From Haemonchus contortus (taxonomy: Eukaryota > Nematoda > Chromadorea > Rhabditida > Trichostrongylidae), in NCBI GenBank assembly GCA_000469685.2, contig LS997565.1, positions 24,608,272 to 24,672,271 of the forward strand: 64,000 nt of DNA, in the 5' to 3' direction. The position numbers and the translations under genes are program-made. Of the stretch, positions 29,291 through 40,592 are shown piece after piece. The notes beneath the pieces are model-generated. The model was not told the DNA's origin and did not search any database. It saw nothing but the letters and a program-made list of their open reading frames with translations. Numbering within the stretch: the first letter of the stretch is position 1; every line of letters starts with the position of its first letter.

Positions 29291-32200
29291 CAGTAAACAC
29301 GTTAGATAGTGAAGTGGTTAGAATCAGGTACTCTGTTGAAAAGGTGCTATAATTGTAGAAGGACCATCCACCTCGCCTGCATGGCACCAACTCAATAGGA
29401 TGGACAACAGGACGGTTCCTAATTCCGCCTATGCTTTTTCCAATCGCCGTTCTCACCAGCCTCCGTAACCCTCTCGTCGCGATAATGCCCCTCAGATGAA
29501 CATTGGGGTCCCCTCAGTCCCACACCGCGCCACGGGATGGCTCCGCTTGATCCGCTGCTCGATAACACAGCTGATTTATCGTTGACAGTGGGCCGGACTT
29601 GGGCTGAACCCGATCACCGGTCCTGGATAGCCGACCCAATTCAGCGTAACGAGAACCCGCTAAGAAGCTTACGACAGCAGAAACCCCTCTTCATCAGCCG
29701 GTACTTTAAGCACAGCGTACACTCCCTATTTCTTAGTTGTTTGGCCTCAGCGTGCGTGTCAGATGGTTCAGCTAAGCTTTACCCTTGCGAAAACCCTACG
29801 AACATCTTTTTGTTCCATCCGCTTTCAACTGCTCCTGTCGTGCCTTCCGTTCGACTTCATAGGTCGGCTGGCGTAGGCTTGGTGCGCACCTCTGTCCCGC
29901 CGGGAAGGTACAATACGCTGCAGAGAGCATGAGGCCGTCATGTGGCCATGCTTAGCCACGGACGAAAGCTGCTCTCACCATCACGCGGCGATTGCACCAT
30001 TCACATTCGTCATCGACATCGTCGCAGCAGCCTTGTCGTTTCCTTCTCATCTTACGCACTCGACATCAACACTATCGGCGCAGCTCCAGAAGATCTCGCA
30101 GCACCACTGTCTAGTCATCTTCAATTGGTGCAACTGCTTCTAAGTCTACCTCCTGCAAGGAAGATGTACAGGATCCGCAGTTAAGGATGAACCAAGGAGC
30201 AGCAGTACCGCAAGGAGGCCGGCATGATTGGATGGCCCGTTTTGAGAGTTGGCAGGATCGAATCCCGTCCGTAGTTCCATTTTTTCCATAGTATTCATTG
30301 TAATCTTAGTCAATCACATTTACTCGCATTCAACATTGATTTCATATGTAGTTGCTTATAAAACAATGAAATTCATTAACTCTTTGACGACAGCGCGCCT
30401 TTTTGCGTGTCTGGAGCGCGAGGGGCGTTTCGAAGCTTTCCGTTCAACGTTGGGCCGCTCTGTTCCACGATTTTTTTTTCTGCGATAAGCTGTTTTCACT
30501 TTTCTCAAGGTTCTTTTCATCATTCAGTTTGAAACAGGAAATCAGTTTTCTTCCCTCATCAATCCTGGTTTTAAGCATACTATAGCTTAAAGATTCAAAA
30601 ATTGATCAGTCCGCTGTAGACGACTAGGTGAGTTGCTTCGAAAGACTATTAGTCAAGTCCGATAACGATATAGAGGAGACTTTGAGAAAAGATTTTTTCC
30701 ACAATAACGTCTCAGTATTACCTACGGATAACGTATCTGATACGGAAAGTGAGACGTTATAAATATCAGACAGCGAGAATGAAGACTAATGGATCAGCGA
30801 TGAAGAAGTTCATGATGACTTCGTATTCACTAAACAGTTTGGTCCGTATGATTGTTTACAAAGTTGCCACAAAGCGACGAAGGAATGCTTATCCCTGGTC
30901 ACCAGGCTCATGCCGCCCTAGTCACCCTGACGAGCAACCATCGATGCGGAAAGGCCTCGGTGGGACGGCTCCGACGGCGCGACAGCTCCCTACCACTTCC
31001 CAATGTGACGAAACATCTGCATTCAGTTTCTATCCATTTTTCCGCCCCACCATGGAACAGTACTCCACCCCGGCCTTTTTGTGTGGAACTGTTCACCATT
31101 TGATTTTATATTCCGTTAGTTTCTTCGGAGCACGTTCGGAGAATCATGTGGAACCACCCATTCCCGTGCAGGTCGAGGAGTGCAAACTTATGTCGCGACA
31201 TAAACCCTGTGTGGTGCACGGCGGGTTATCCCTCCATGGCAGCGTATGAAAGATCCCGAATGTCCTTGATTTTGATTACTCTACAGCCCCCTTTGAAAGT
31301 TGTGTTGATCATGATCAAGAAGTGCATAACTGTTAGCTGTTGGAGACGACAGTACATACTCGTCAAGGAGAAGAGGTAATTGATTTGGCCGCAGGCGACT
31401 TGAGATCTTGCCGGTATAAGGATGGCGCATGCATTCTGTCTAACGGCTCGGTAGTTTTGAGACTCCGGATAATGAGGAAGAATGCCGCTTTACTCTGGTA
31501 ACTGAAATGAAAGGCTTCTCATTAGGCGATGCGTGCATAAGCGAATAAGGGATTCATGGTCTGAAAAGAGTCAGGTGGTATACGATTGCCTCAAACAGCT
31601 AGCCATTACTGACCATGGTGATGCCATCGCAGTGGTTCGCCGAACTGCTCGCGCAACACAACTCTTAGCAATCGAGAGTTCTGTGCAAGATGCGGTATCA
31701 GCCTCTTTCGTGCACGCTGTCCAAGACCAGGAACTAACGTTTTCGTGGTCGCTCTCCATGCTGCTCTTCAGACCCATTTTACCATTACACTGAGGAAACT
31801 CTCTGAGCGTAACGACCTGGTTGCCACGCATTTCGGTAGCGGTTTTGTCCAGGAGCGCCGCTGCGTACGAATCCATCCTCAGCTATTACCCTTCAAGCAT
31901 TTAATCAGACCTGCTTTGCACATCCTCAGCTACGGATTCTTTTTAGCAGTGGATCGATCCTTTCTCAACCCCTTTACAGGAGTCATTGTCAGTAGAGGGC
32001 AAATGATCGTTTGCGCCAATTTTACCCCACTTGTTTTATCGGCTAACTCCACTTCAAACAGTTTTTCTGTGAGCGGCCATGCGACCCCCGTCCCTGTGCA
32101 TCAGGTCCAATCGGTAGCCTCCTTCTCGCCCTGCTACTCCATTTCGTTCTCCCTTAAGCGCACGATCTTTCACAGCCTTATTCTCCCCAACGTTAGCGAG

Positions 32201-32784
32201 CTCGTGTCCGACTCGCGGTTCCAGATGTGTACGGTAAGGGATCAACAAAAGCTCATCACAATGCAGTTATCCCTTCAGTACCGGCTTCCTCGTTGACCAC
32301 TCGTTCCCCTTCTGACCATTTTCTGTCATTTCTCCATTCGAGATTTGGACCTTCTGTTGTTGTTCGGTGGTTTCGCTTGAATTAATTGAATTCCTGCTCA
32401 TCACACACGTTGGTATTGGTTACCCGGGGCTGTGGCCCCCAGTTAAGAGGATTTATTCCACTACAACAACTCAGCGAGCTGCCCCCACTCCAAGAACCTC
32501 ATCTGACATACCGGAGAAGTCCCAGATAATAGCCTAAACGTTGCGCTTTCTCGCTGCCGGTATGGCCAGTTTGCCTTGGATCACGAGCAGTCACTAATGG
32601 GCCTGTAGTGACACGATATCCTCAAAGGGCACGTTACCGTCCTGCAATAAACGCGGTAGCCGCGCTACCCTATCTGCTCGACTAAAACGGTTTCTACTCG
32701 TTTACGCTCATTACCAGGTGAACTATGTTGTCTTACCTATACTCTTCAGGTTCGAGGACGGACTTTTCTTATGGTGTGGGGAGG
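29291..32784. other. Interior of decayed LTR element, no legible pol
   Basis: C/G-richer than the surroundings up to about 30.2 kb, then mixed. A 183-codon plus frame at 31745-32296 is the longest but has no motif I recognise. GGATCGAATCCCGTCC near 30251 resembles a pol III box B, without a convincing box A. The end next to the 3' LTR has a purine tract (GTGGGGAGG, 32776-32784) suitable as a polypurine tract. Confidence 0.4.
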
Positions 32785-33115
32785 TGTAACATTATCTACT
32801 CATCATTGATTCCTGGTGGAGGACTACAAATTGGATGAGGCTTACGGGATAAGAGGGCAGAAGGCGTGTCAGTTTACGGTAGCTGACTCATCTGACGATT
32901 CGTACTTAAGACTCGCAGACGATCACATTAGAAGGAACGTATCTCGATCGCCATGTACAGAAGGACTGCACTTGTCGCTTCTACGGTCTCCTAGCCTTCC
33001 TTGTTTATCACCTCCAAGGCCAACACCTTCCAGGCTCAAACACCGACTCGACTGTTATTCGAATACCAGCGCGTCAATAAAGTGATTAATTATTCTCGTC
33101 TTAAAATTAGTCGCA
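32785..33115 (+). repeat. 3' LTR, 331 bp
   Basis: Starts TGTAACATTATC right after a purine tract and ends ...TTAGTCGCA, giving the standard TG...CA ends. It contains AATAAA at 33076-33081. It matches the 5' LTR in its last 240 bases or so. Confidence 0.75.
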
Positions 33116-34208
33116 TTCAGTCTGCTGAGCGGTGCGACCGCACCTATTATACCTGCACAGTAGTAAATAAACTCGCTGCAAACCGTAATTCCATCACTAG
33201 TTTAGCCAGTACATACACGGCTGATAGGTTCTATAATGAATATGCCACCAGCTTCGCAATGCTCCCTTGTGTCCTGCAAGGACACCTTCTCTTTCCAAAA
33301 TGGCGAAATGCCTACTATACTATGGAGGACGTCCGTTGCGCGCGTCCGTCGAAAGTAGGTCACTCCGCCCACTTCGCGAGCGGCGCACACCACTGAGGTT
33401 TCGAGACGACATTACAGTACCACCACGTGTCGGTGGAGCGAGTAATTTGCATTTGTCCGTGTTATCTTCTCTTTGGCTCACTGTCATGGACCAAGCGCAA
33501 TTCGTATGCCCCGCTGACAACTGCGACGTTTGTCAAAGATCGCGGGCTGACCTGCCGCATGTGGCGGCTGCGGCCTGACCTAGTTTCGACGGACGCGCGC
33601 AATGAAGCGCACCCCTATACTATGTGCTATTCTACTAAAGCCACCACTAGCCGCCACCACCTAACTACAACCACTCCAGCCGCCCATGCATCACAGTCGC
33701 AAACCTCTCCGCGCTCGACACCCTACAACAAAAGACCGATTATTTACAGCCAGCGTGTTATTCCGACCACCAAGAAGTCAGGAGATCGAGATGAAAGAGT
33801 CTGAGCAGCGGTCGCATAACCGCCACGGTGCTCAGCTATTAATATATCTTCATACTTGCTTGTGTCACTTCTAATAAAAATTGAAATTCCTCTGAATCGC
33901 CTACGAAGGGGGAATAAACTCTTAGCTTTTGGAACTTTTGATTCCACATGTTTGAAAGCATCGTTACATTAATGGATCGCCAGTCAACTAAGTTATTTGC
34001 GGCTGTAGATTACGATTGTATGATACCTCGAGAACTTTTTCGACTCTTCGACCCCACTTCCCATTACGCTGCCGCCCTAGTAGTCACAGTCAAAGTCTAC
34101 GGGAAGTTTGTCTACGCTCATTCCCTATTTGACGAAGTACAAAGAATCCTGCTGGAACAAGAACGTGCAAATCAGAACTTCCTTATAAGAACCTCTCCTC
34201 CTCACCTA
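33116..34208. other. Unassigned stretch with a diverged inverted repeat
   Basis: TTGCGCGCGTCCGTCGAAAG at 33337 onward recurs in reverse complement at 33577-33603, with weaker pairing outward to CTATACTATG. Frames on both strands therefore share a DLxSTDARN string by symmetry and are not genes. The rest, to 34208, has no recognised feature. Confidence 0.5.
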
Positions 34209-34576
34209 CAGTAGCGCTCAAAAGTCTTCGGTGAAATGCTTTGCTAAAAGTAAAGTTGCTGACGTCTGCACTCATTCGCACCTTATGTGCGTTTTTCCCA
34301 TCTGCTGTGTTCGGCATTTCCGCTCGTACACTTTAGACATGACAAAAAGAAAAGAGATTTCAGAAGGGCCATCATCTGTATTTTCAGTCGATTTTGAGTT
34401 CAAGCTCTCTGGAATATCTGGAACACGATTCGATTGCAGGTTGATAGTGGTAAATATTCACAATACACCCACGCTCCAAATATAGGAATTTCGCAAGATT
34501 AGATCCAATAGGAAAGGAGTTACGACTGAAAAGTACGGCTGAAGAACCATTTCACCGTAACTTTTGAGCGCTACTG
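34209..34576. mobile_element. Tc1/mariner-type MITE, copy A (368 bp)
   Basis: Ends are CAGTAGCGCTCAAAAGTC and its complement ACTTTTGAGCGCTACTG (with AAC before), flanked on both sides by TA (34207-34208 and 34577-34578). The interior matches the copy at 44951-45477 over most of its length (for example CACTTTAGACA, CAGAAGGGCCATCAT, TTCACAATACACC). It lacks an internal block present in that copy. Non-coding; presumably moved by a Tc1-like transposase supplied elsewhere. Confidence 0.9.
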
Positions 34577-35568
34577 TACATTCAGAATCCAGTGGCACTT
34601 CGAATGTGTATGCGTTCTGCACAATCACCCACTCAGGCAATCCTATGTAGCAGTGTTTTCTACTCAGTGTTTCTACTAAAGCCTCGTACCAACTAACCGG
34701 CCCTGAAGGTTTGATTGGGCTCTATGGATATTAACCCGTAATTCGATGTCCGCAGCGTACGGCTAATAATGCGCCCTTTGATACTGCACCTTATTCACCT
34801 GCGAATTCAGTACTACGGGCGAAAACAAACGAACGGCTAAGTGAGTGCCGGATGAAGTGACTGCAAAGTCACATCACATCTAGGCAAATGGTGGACAACT
34901 TCACATTTCTCCTGTTAGAGACAAGAGGCATGCCAGTAAATGACAACTGAAGCGGCAAACAAAGGAAATTTAGGATATCTTTTGAACTACATTCCCAACT
35001 ATAAATTTCGGAGTTTGAAAATACTTATTCACACATTTTAGTAGCAAAATCTCCAAGTTCTCCATATTAAGGGACTTGAGTGCCACTGGCAACCAATTCA
35101 CTCTAATAGGAACATGACGTAATACCTCATGCTTGAGCATTCAGGCAATTACCTATCGCTAAATACCATTCATGTTTCATGGTTACCCGAAATATTGTTG
35201 TAACGAAACGATATCTATTCCCAAAATCTCACCTGACATTGGCCATCACAATGTGACCAAGGGAAACTTCGCGGCTGCAACAAACATGTCGAGTTGGCGA
35301 GATCAGAAAAACAGTTGTAGCAAAGTACAGCACTTGACGAACGTGCAAGTAAAACCAGCAAAATAAATAGATTGCAACAGAATTTCGACAGTGAGCACAT
35401 CGCCCATTTCAAGGCTTTCGGCCAGATCGATGCGACTTCCCCAGAGAGCGCAAAACTTCTAATTAGGTGGTATTGGTCACAACATCCAACAACGAAATTT
35501 ATCGGCATAACTTCGAAATCAACAAGAACTCGGCAGCATCCCGAAAAAAACAGCAATACACAGGAAAT
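34577..35568. other. Intergenic region downstream of rpl-39
   Basis: No gene is supported. On the minus strand this is the region after the rpl-39 stop. It contains GATAAA (about 35498), a plausible variant polyadenylation signal about 65 bases after the stop. Opposite-strand frames at 35172-35366 and 35372-35626 overlap the gene antisense. Confidence 0.5.
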
Positions 35569-35954
35569 TTACAGCTTCAGCTTGGTACGTCTCCAGTGGC
35601 GCCTCTTTGCATTGTACTTCATCTGAAATATTCTAGAGTAAACTGCAAAAGGATAAAAGCAAGGTTTTTTGAAACTTGATTTCCTCATGATTTCTGAGGG
35701 TAGCTTGTTGTGAACTTAAGAAACTTCAGTGACACGAGTCACCTAGTAGGGTTGCCCACACCTATATAACCTCAACATTATTAGCAGAGCACAGCACGTA
35801 CTATACTAGAGCATATGAGGTGGAATAAGGAATGACTGAAAATGGAACCAACCGTGTTTCCTGTTTTCATTCGCGCCCATTGCGGCATTGGCCTGTTCTG
35901 TTTCTGCTTCTTAGCAAGCTTTTGCTTGATGAAGAACTTTTTCAGGGCAGCCAT
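35569..35954 (-). CDS. rpl-39: 60S ribosomal protein eL39, two exons
   Basis: Exon 1 is 35853-35954 (34 codons) and exon 2 is 35569-35622 (17 codons plus TAA). The total of 51 residues is the universal length of eL39, a basic rRNA-binding protein near the large-subunit exit tunnel. Exon 1 starts [17 protein letters not shown] and contains [15 protein letters not shown]. Exon 2 reads [17 protein letters not shown]; most relatives have IR where this has MK. The 230-bp intron has a GTTGGT donor and a TATTTCAG acceptor, with the codon frame preserved. Just upstream of ATG, TTTGTCTTTAAG is a plausible trans-splice acceptor. The gene follows mS37 on the same strand, with about 190 bases from that gene's AATAAA to this ATG, which fits an operon. 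A short repeat (35711-35830) sits in the intron. Confidence 0.96.
35711..35830. repeat. Intronic short repeat, copy 1
   Basis: TGAACTTAAGAAAC..., GTCACCT(A/G)GTAGGGTTG, TATAACCT(C/T)AACATTATTAG-like blocks and ACTAGAGCAT are shared in the same order with 36836-36955, at roughly three-quarters identity by eye. This copy lies in the rpl-39 intron. It is too short to classify; possibly a MITE or SINE fragment. Confidence 0.75.
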
Positions 35955-36141
35955 ACCCTTAAAGACAAATGAAACTGTCTCTACTGCTTTGAAGAAAGTA
36001 GAGAACGATACAAAATAAACAGAAAACGGACAAAAACACCGCTTTCGAATTTGCATAACTCACATCAAACCATGTCAATGTAAAAATAATCACTGTCTTA
36101 AAACAACTATCAAACAGGAACAAGAATATGAAGTCTGAATC

Positions 36142-36147
36142 TTTATT
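36142..36147 (-). terminator. AATAAA polyadenylation signal of mS37
   Basis: On the minus strand AATAAA lies about 74 bases beyond the mS37 stop codon, a normal distance in nematode 3' ends. Its closeness to the next gene on the strand is the basis for the operon suggestion. Confidence 0.75.
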
Positions 36148-36220
36148 AGAAGGCTGCTTTCATATACATCTAGGATTTGTACACATAGTTACAACACATA
36201 CTTCTCTACACATTCAGCGC

Positions 36221-38280
36221 CTAGCTAGCTTTACCTTTCCAATGTTTCCTATGGAAAATGTCCTCGGCGTATGACTGTGTAGGCAATCGTTTCATTTGGC
36301 GGTATGGTCGTTGGCCCAAATCTGGTTGAGGGAACATTGTCATCAACTTGTTGAACTGCGCGGTTGTAAGAGATTTGCCTTGTCCACCTTCTCCAAGGGT
36401 ACCCTGGAATAACATGGAATTACACTAAAATTACCTCGCTTTATGTATCTATTTGTGAATTAAGAAAACCTTTCTCCGCGCATATGACATTTTTATTGTT
36501 TATCTGAGGAATGCCAATGTACGCTTTTGAAATCACAAAGCGGGATCAAACTCATGACCGAAAAATCGCTGATGAATAGCTAATTGTAAGATCGAATTAT
36601 TGTTTGTCCATTACACGTTTGTAAAGCAGAGAATGGAAAAGCAAGCCGTTCGTAATGTGGCCAACGATCGTCTACCACGAATCGCGATTAAAATTGCTCA
36701 TTTGTTGTAAAACTTACAGGCACATGTTCAGAACCTTATCGCTGAAAAACAGATGGCTTATGGATGAAGGCTGACTCTGAGGTCATGCTGATCGACAGTC
36801 AAAAATTCCCACCAAACTATGAGAGTAAACTGTAGTGAACTTAAGAAACCACAGCAACACGTTGTCACCTGGTAGGGTTGTTCACGTCATTATAACCTTC
36901 ACATTATTAGTGCAGTACACAAAACACTACACTAGAGCATTGAAGGTGATTACGAAACAACCGGGACCCCGTGGCGTACTTCATAGTAGCAAAGGGGTAG
37001 GGCACCGACAAAGCGCAGTTTAGGCCGCGCGCTAGCTCAAAGCCTGAGGATACGGATGTGCAGGACTGTGACCGTTGATGGATGGTGCAAAGAATGCAGA
37101 AAAACTTGGATTCTCTCTATTACAACGGACAACATCCCCTCAAAATGGGAAGAGAAGCAAAGCAAAGATAGCGTACGCCATTTCACAAAAGTTCACAAGT
37201 ATTAGCCTTGCTCACTCAATTTTTTTTTTTTTTTGAATTTCGACTATGTTAGCTGTTAATAGCTTCTACTGAGATGTGTGGAGCACCAGTCCATCTTATT
37301 TACAAAAGCAAGATTTTATATTGCAGTAAATGAAATTGAAGCTCGGTGTGAATCCATAATAAGTGAACCCTGAATATTCTTTTTTTATTATGCTTGCCAT
37401 AGTGAGGTAACACACAGATTTCTTTTCTTTAACAAATCATCCGCTCTGGGGTTGAAGAATTAAGGTGAATTGCAAGCACTGCTGATTCGAACGATTAGAA
37501 ACCGTTCTAAGGCGATAACCAAGGCCTCGCTCACAGGCTTCTCCAGTACTAAAACTCGCAATCAAACGAGGCTTTAACTATAACTCAAGGAAACTGCTGA
37601 GAAAAAAAACTTTCTAAAATACACATTCCCTGCCATTAAATCAGCGCCGCTTTTTTTTCTTAATTTTTAATGTGTACCACATAAGCAAAATTCATTGCGT
37701 AAGTCTTTCAACTCGCAATAAAGTGAGCTGCATCTTATACTATCATAGCTCCCTAAATTTTCGAGTGGCACTGTTTCGTGTGACAATTTTCCCACGGAAA
37801 ACAAAGCTGTAGGGGGGGGGCATGTAAACAAACGAATGAAAAATATCTGTAAACATAGAAAGAAAAAAGAAAAAGAAATCAAATAGACACCTTTGCTGCT
37901 GCCTCCTTGTATTCCTTGGCAACCCGTTCCGCTTCGTGAACGCAATCCATGTATGCAGCATGTTGTTTTTCACATGGCTTGTCATCAAACTCCCATTTTT
38001 TCAAACACCCAAAGAGAGCCTGCAGCTCTTGTGTACAAGAAGACGCTAAAATATGTCAAAATCAGTATTAAAGCTTAAAAAAGAAACCACAAGAATAAAT
38101 GCACGATAATTAAAATGAAAGCAAATAGGAAAGTGCCATACCTGCCGGCCGTCCGATTTTCGAATTGCTCACATTTTTTGATGCAAGTGGCAAAATCTCC
38201 TTGAACACAGTGATTTTTGGATAGACCGTTCTTCCCCTACCCACGGCAGAATCCTTCAACAAAGGAGAGGAAAAGAACAT
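36221..38280 (-). CDS. Mitochondrial ribosomal protein mS37 (CHCHD1), three exons
   Basis: Exons are 38142-38280, 37891-38045 and 36221-36403, with introns of 96 and 1487 bp. Junctions keep frame: CAG|GTATGG...TTTTAG|CG (phase 1) and AAG|GTGTCT...TTCCAG|GG (phase 0). Exon 2 carries a twin CX9C motif in two helices (CTQELQALFGC and CEKQHAAYMDC), the CHCH fold oxidised by Mia40 in the intermembrane space. Exon 3 continues TLGEGGQGK...FNKLMTMFPQP, corresponding to the conserved segment after the CHCH domain of CHCHD1. The domain order identifies the small mitoribosomal subunit protein mS37. Total is about 158 residues, longer than the human protein. The start at 38280 is the best ATG, but the frame stays open upstream to 38391 and a further 5' exon cannot be excluded. 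C. elegans-style symbol mrps-37 would apply; left blank as not verified. Confidence 0.88.
36836..36955. repeat. Intronic short repeat, copy 2
   Basis: Second copy of the 120-bp repeat seen at 35711-35830, here in intron 2 of mS37. It is in the same orientation as copy 1. Confidence 0.75.
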
Positions 38281-39223
38281 CGAATTTAGGCCAAGAAAGC
38301 AAGTTGAGGATGCCAACCGCGACCTCGGTACAGTACGACATGCGTTGGGACCAATGCCAGCGCATAAGAGGTTGCCCTTTAAATTATGCATTCGCGTTCC
38401 CGACGATTTTTGATATTCTTGATTAAGTTGTTTTATGTGTTTCTCTATATTCCAGTTTTCATCAAAACGAGCCGTTGAGCGATTTTGGACCTCTTCTTGA
38501 ATCTGATGACTGTGGGACCGGCTCTAACCGTTTTATAAAGTCATATCTCGTATTGTGCCATTTTCTAACACATCGTGACATTTATGTGCAACTCGATTTC
38601 AATTCATGCTGAATCTATCTCGGGTGGGATCAATTTTTGGTTCCAATATAGTTTCGAGGAAGGATTCAGCCGACTTTGCTCTTCCACCAAAGCATTCTTC
38701 GGTTGTGTTTGATTGGGTTCGGTAGGAGAAAGGAATAGTTTGAGATTGGATAGCTAATAGAGAGTACTGAGAGCCAGTAGCACTCTGAGAACTACCTTAC
38801 AATTTATGTCAAAAATGACACGGTCATGATCAAACTTTCAATAAGAATGTGCCGGCTAGCGAAGTTGCGCTCCGACCGACGCAGAGCTCCTCTCTTAAGT
38901 AATCTGTCGCTATCGTTTGAATATTCTACTTTTTCTATCCTATCCTGAGGTGAACTAATGTGATGGAAGGAATACGACCACCTCTCTCATATGTACAAGG
39001 TCGCTAGTGAAAGTCAGAATCACAACATTGTAGCATTCTTTCCGCGTTCCATGTTTAGGTTGTTGACTTGGGCTCTATGCAGATTGGGCCCAACTTCTTA
39101 AATCCCCTGACTTTCGAGTTTGGCTTTGAGTTTCTCATGTCTAAACCTCCACATGCGTTATTAGTGCCGATCAGATGATGTGCAAGTTTTTCAACGTCAT
39201 TCACCAGCAAAACTCATTTCACA
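38281..39223. other. Intergenic region upstream of mS37
   Basis: No supported gene. It presumably holds the promoter of the mS37/rpl-39 pair on the minus strand, but no distinctive element is visible. A frame continuing exon 1 of mS37 upstream to 38391 is noted under that gene. Confidence 0.5.
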
Positions 39224-39405
39224 GAAACGAAAATTCAGCAGGGGCACTCGGCTCTTACAGTAATCCGGCGGGGCATAACACTTTTAATACGCAAATCCTC
39301 ACTTGTCACATATACGAAGCGTCGAAAAGGGGCCTTGGGAGGTGAGCGGTCGCGAAGCTGGGGGGTTACTGTATGGGCCGAGTACCCTTACCGAACCTTC
39401 GTTTC
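39224..39405. mobile_element. Small MITE, copy 1 (about 182 bp)
   Basis: Left end GAAACGAAAATTCAGCAGGG...ACTCGGCTC..TACAGTAA and right end TTACTGTATGGGCCGAGTAC...CTTCGTTTC are diverged inverted repeats of about 50 bases. The same family occurs reversed at 40087-40229. Flanks (CACA and GTGA) may extend the inverted repeat slightly. Non-coding. Confidence 0.75.
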
Positions 39406-40086
39406 GTGACTGATTTCACAGTGCCTTAGCCTCGGTGGTACTGTAGATTCACACAGTAGTTGACTTCACACTAATCCTTAACTGACGGGGAAACGCGACA
39501 GGCATAGTACGACATAAGTGTGATCTATGATCCTTAAGGCTCACGTTGGGATTAAGTACCTTCAGCGCTTCCAACATGTTTGTTCCACTCCGTTGCTAAC
39601 CGCCATCTACCAAGCAATCAACGACCAAACTGTAATCAGATGATGTCCGAAAATGAGTAGAGCAGAGTAGCCATGTTTACAGTCTCAAAGGCGAAGAGGA
39701 GCAGCCGGCCACGTGTTGTGTCGATCGACCGATACGCGCCCTCACTTCCCAACTATTCTTCCATTTCCATTTTCACAGTGTCTCTCCTTATAGAGTTTCA
39801 AAAGCCTGAGCCCGTTGTTCCGCACCTATTCTTGTGTTCCTCTTTTCAAATCGAATTGAGGTATTATCGTAGACGGCCGAGCGAAATTTCAATGCTCCCA
39901 TAAAGAATTGGCTTCAGAGCTGAAGGAAGATACGTATTTAGGACTTCATGTTGCGATTGCATGAGCATAACAAGCAAGTATAATAGTAGAAATTTTCAAA
40001 CATTTTTGGGCCCTCGTATTCCAGCGTAGAGCTGGGGTAAGTTTGCTTTAGATGAACAAATGGAAGAACAGTCAATTCGTACAGCG
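39406..40086. other. Spacer between two MITE copies
   Basis: No supported gene. A 76-codon plus frame at 39673-39903 has no recognised domain and no convincing splice sites. The region is upstream of the CAMLG-like gene and may contain part of its promoter. Confidence 0.4.
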
Positions 40087-40229
40087 GAAACGAAGAACCA
40101 GTGCGGGCATCCGTTCCCTACTGTAACCCCCCCCCCCCCCTCCCAGCTTGCCACAACAACGCGTCGTATAATAGGGTTACGCCAGCCAGATTACTGTAGG
40201 AGCCGAGTGTCTGTGCGAATTTTCGTTTC
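40087..40229. mobile_element. Small MITE, copy 2, inverted, with poly(C) run
   Basis: Begins GAAACGAAGAACC and ends GAATTTTCGTTTC. Relative to copy 1 (39224-39405) it is in the opposite orientation: CTACTGTAACCCCCC...CCCAGCTTG corresponds to the complement of CAAGCT-type sequence at 39350-39370. A run of 14 C (40127-40140) has expanded where copy 1 has six G on the other strand. Confidence 0.7.
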
Positions 40230-40592
40230 CTACTCTTCAAAGTCTTTCAAAGCTAATCACTGATGTGTACATATTGTTTGCAATTTTTGTCCCTTTGTTT
40301 ATGAAGTGGTTGTCGTTTCTCTTTCTGGAACCTGAAAAAATGCACTCTTCATGCCAACTTTTTTCTTCGTAGTTCCTTTCTCTATGGCCATGCACATTAT
40401 CATTCGCCTGGAATGCCACAGTGGTACCATCCCGAAATAACCGGATCATTTCAATAAATGTTACGTCTCTCTAATGTTCTCTGTGTGACTGGAAGGCGAA
40501 GCTATTCTTGATTTTTTTCCATGTATCACTTCCAAGCATCGCCGTGATTTTATGTGTTAATTGTGAGCTAAATACAGTTAAGGTAACCAGAA

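Larger units (their letters stand above)
28011..33115 (+). mobile_element. Decayed LTR retrotransposon
   Basis: Two related sequences in direct orientation, at 28011-28222 and 32785-33115, bracket a gag-like region, as expected for an LTR element. Both LTR copies share CTGACTCATCTGA, a GTCAATAAA polyadenylation signal, the TCTCGTC segment and an AGTCGCA terminus. Internal sequence beyond gag has no readable protease, reverse transcriptase, RNase H or integrase, so it is either internally deleted or very degraded. Reading frames at 31533-31793 and 31745-32296 occupy the place where an envelope-like frame would lie, but no such function can be shown. Probably Ty3/gypsy or BEL/Pao in type; without pol I cannot decide. 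Confidence 0.7.

Noticed and set aside
30240..30275. tRNA gene from a box B-like GGATCGAATCCCG
   Set aside because: No box A at the proper distance and no cloverleaf could be drawn.
31745..32296. Envelope-like glycoprotein in the LTR element
   Set aside because: Position fits, but no signal peptide, Cys pattern or fusion motif could be identified; described only as an unassigned frame.
38281..38391. Longer N-terminus of mS37 starting at 38391
   Set aside because: The frame stays open, but the added residues (Cys/Arg/Ser-rich, low similarity to known N-termini) look like 5' untranslated sequence; kept only as an alternative.
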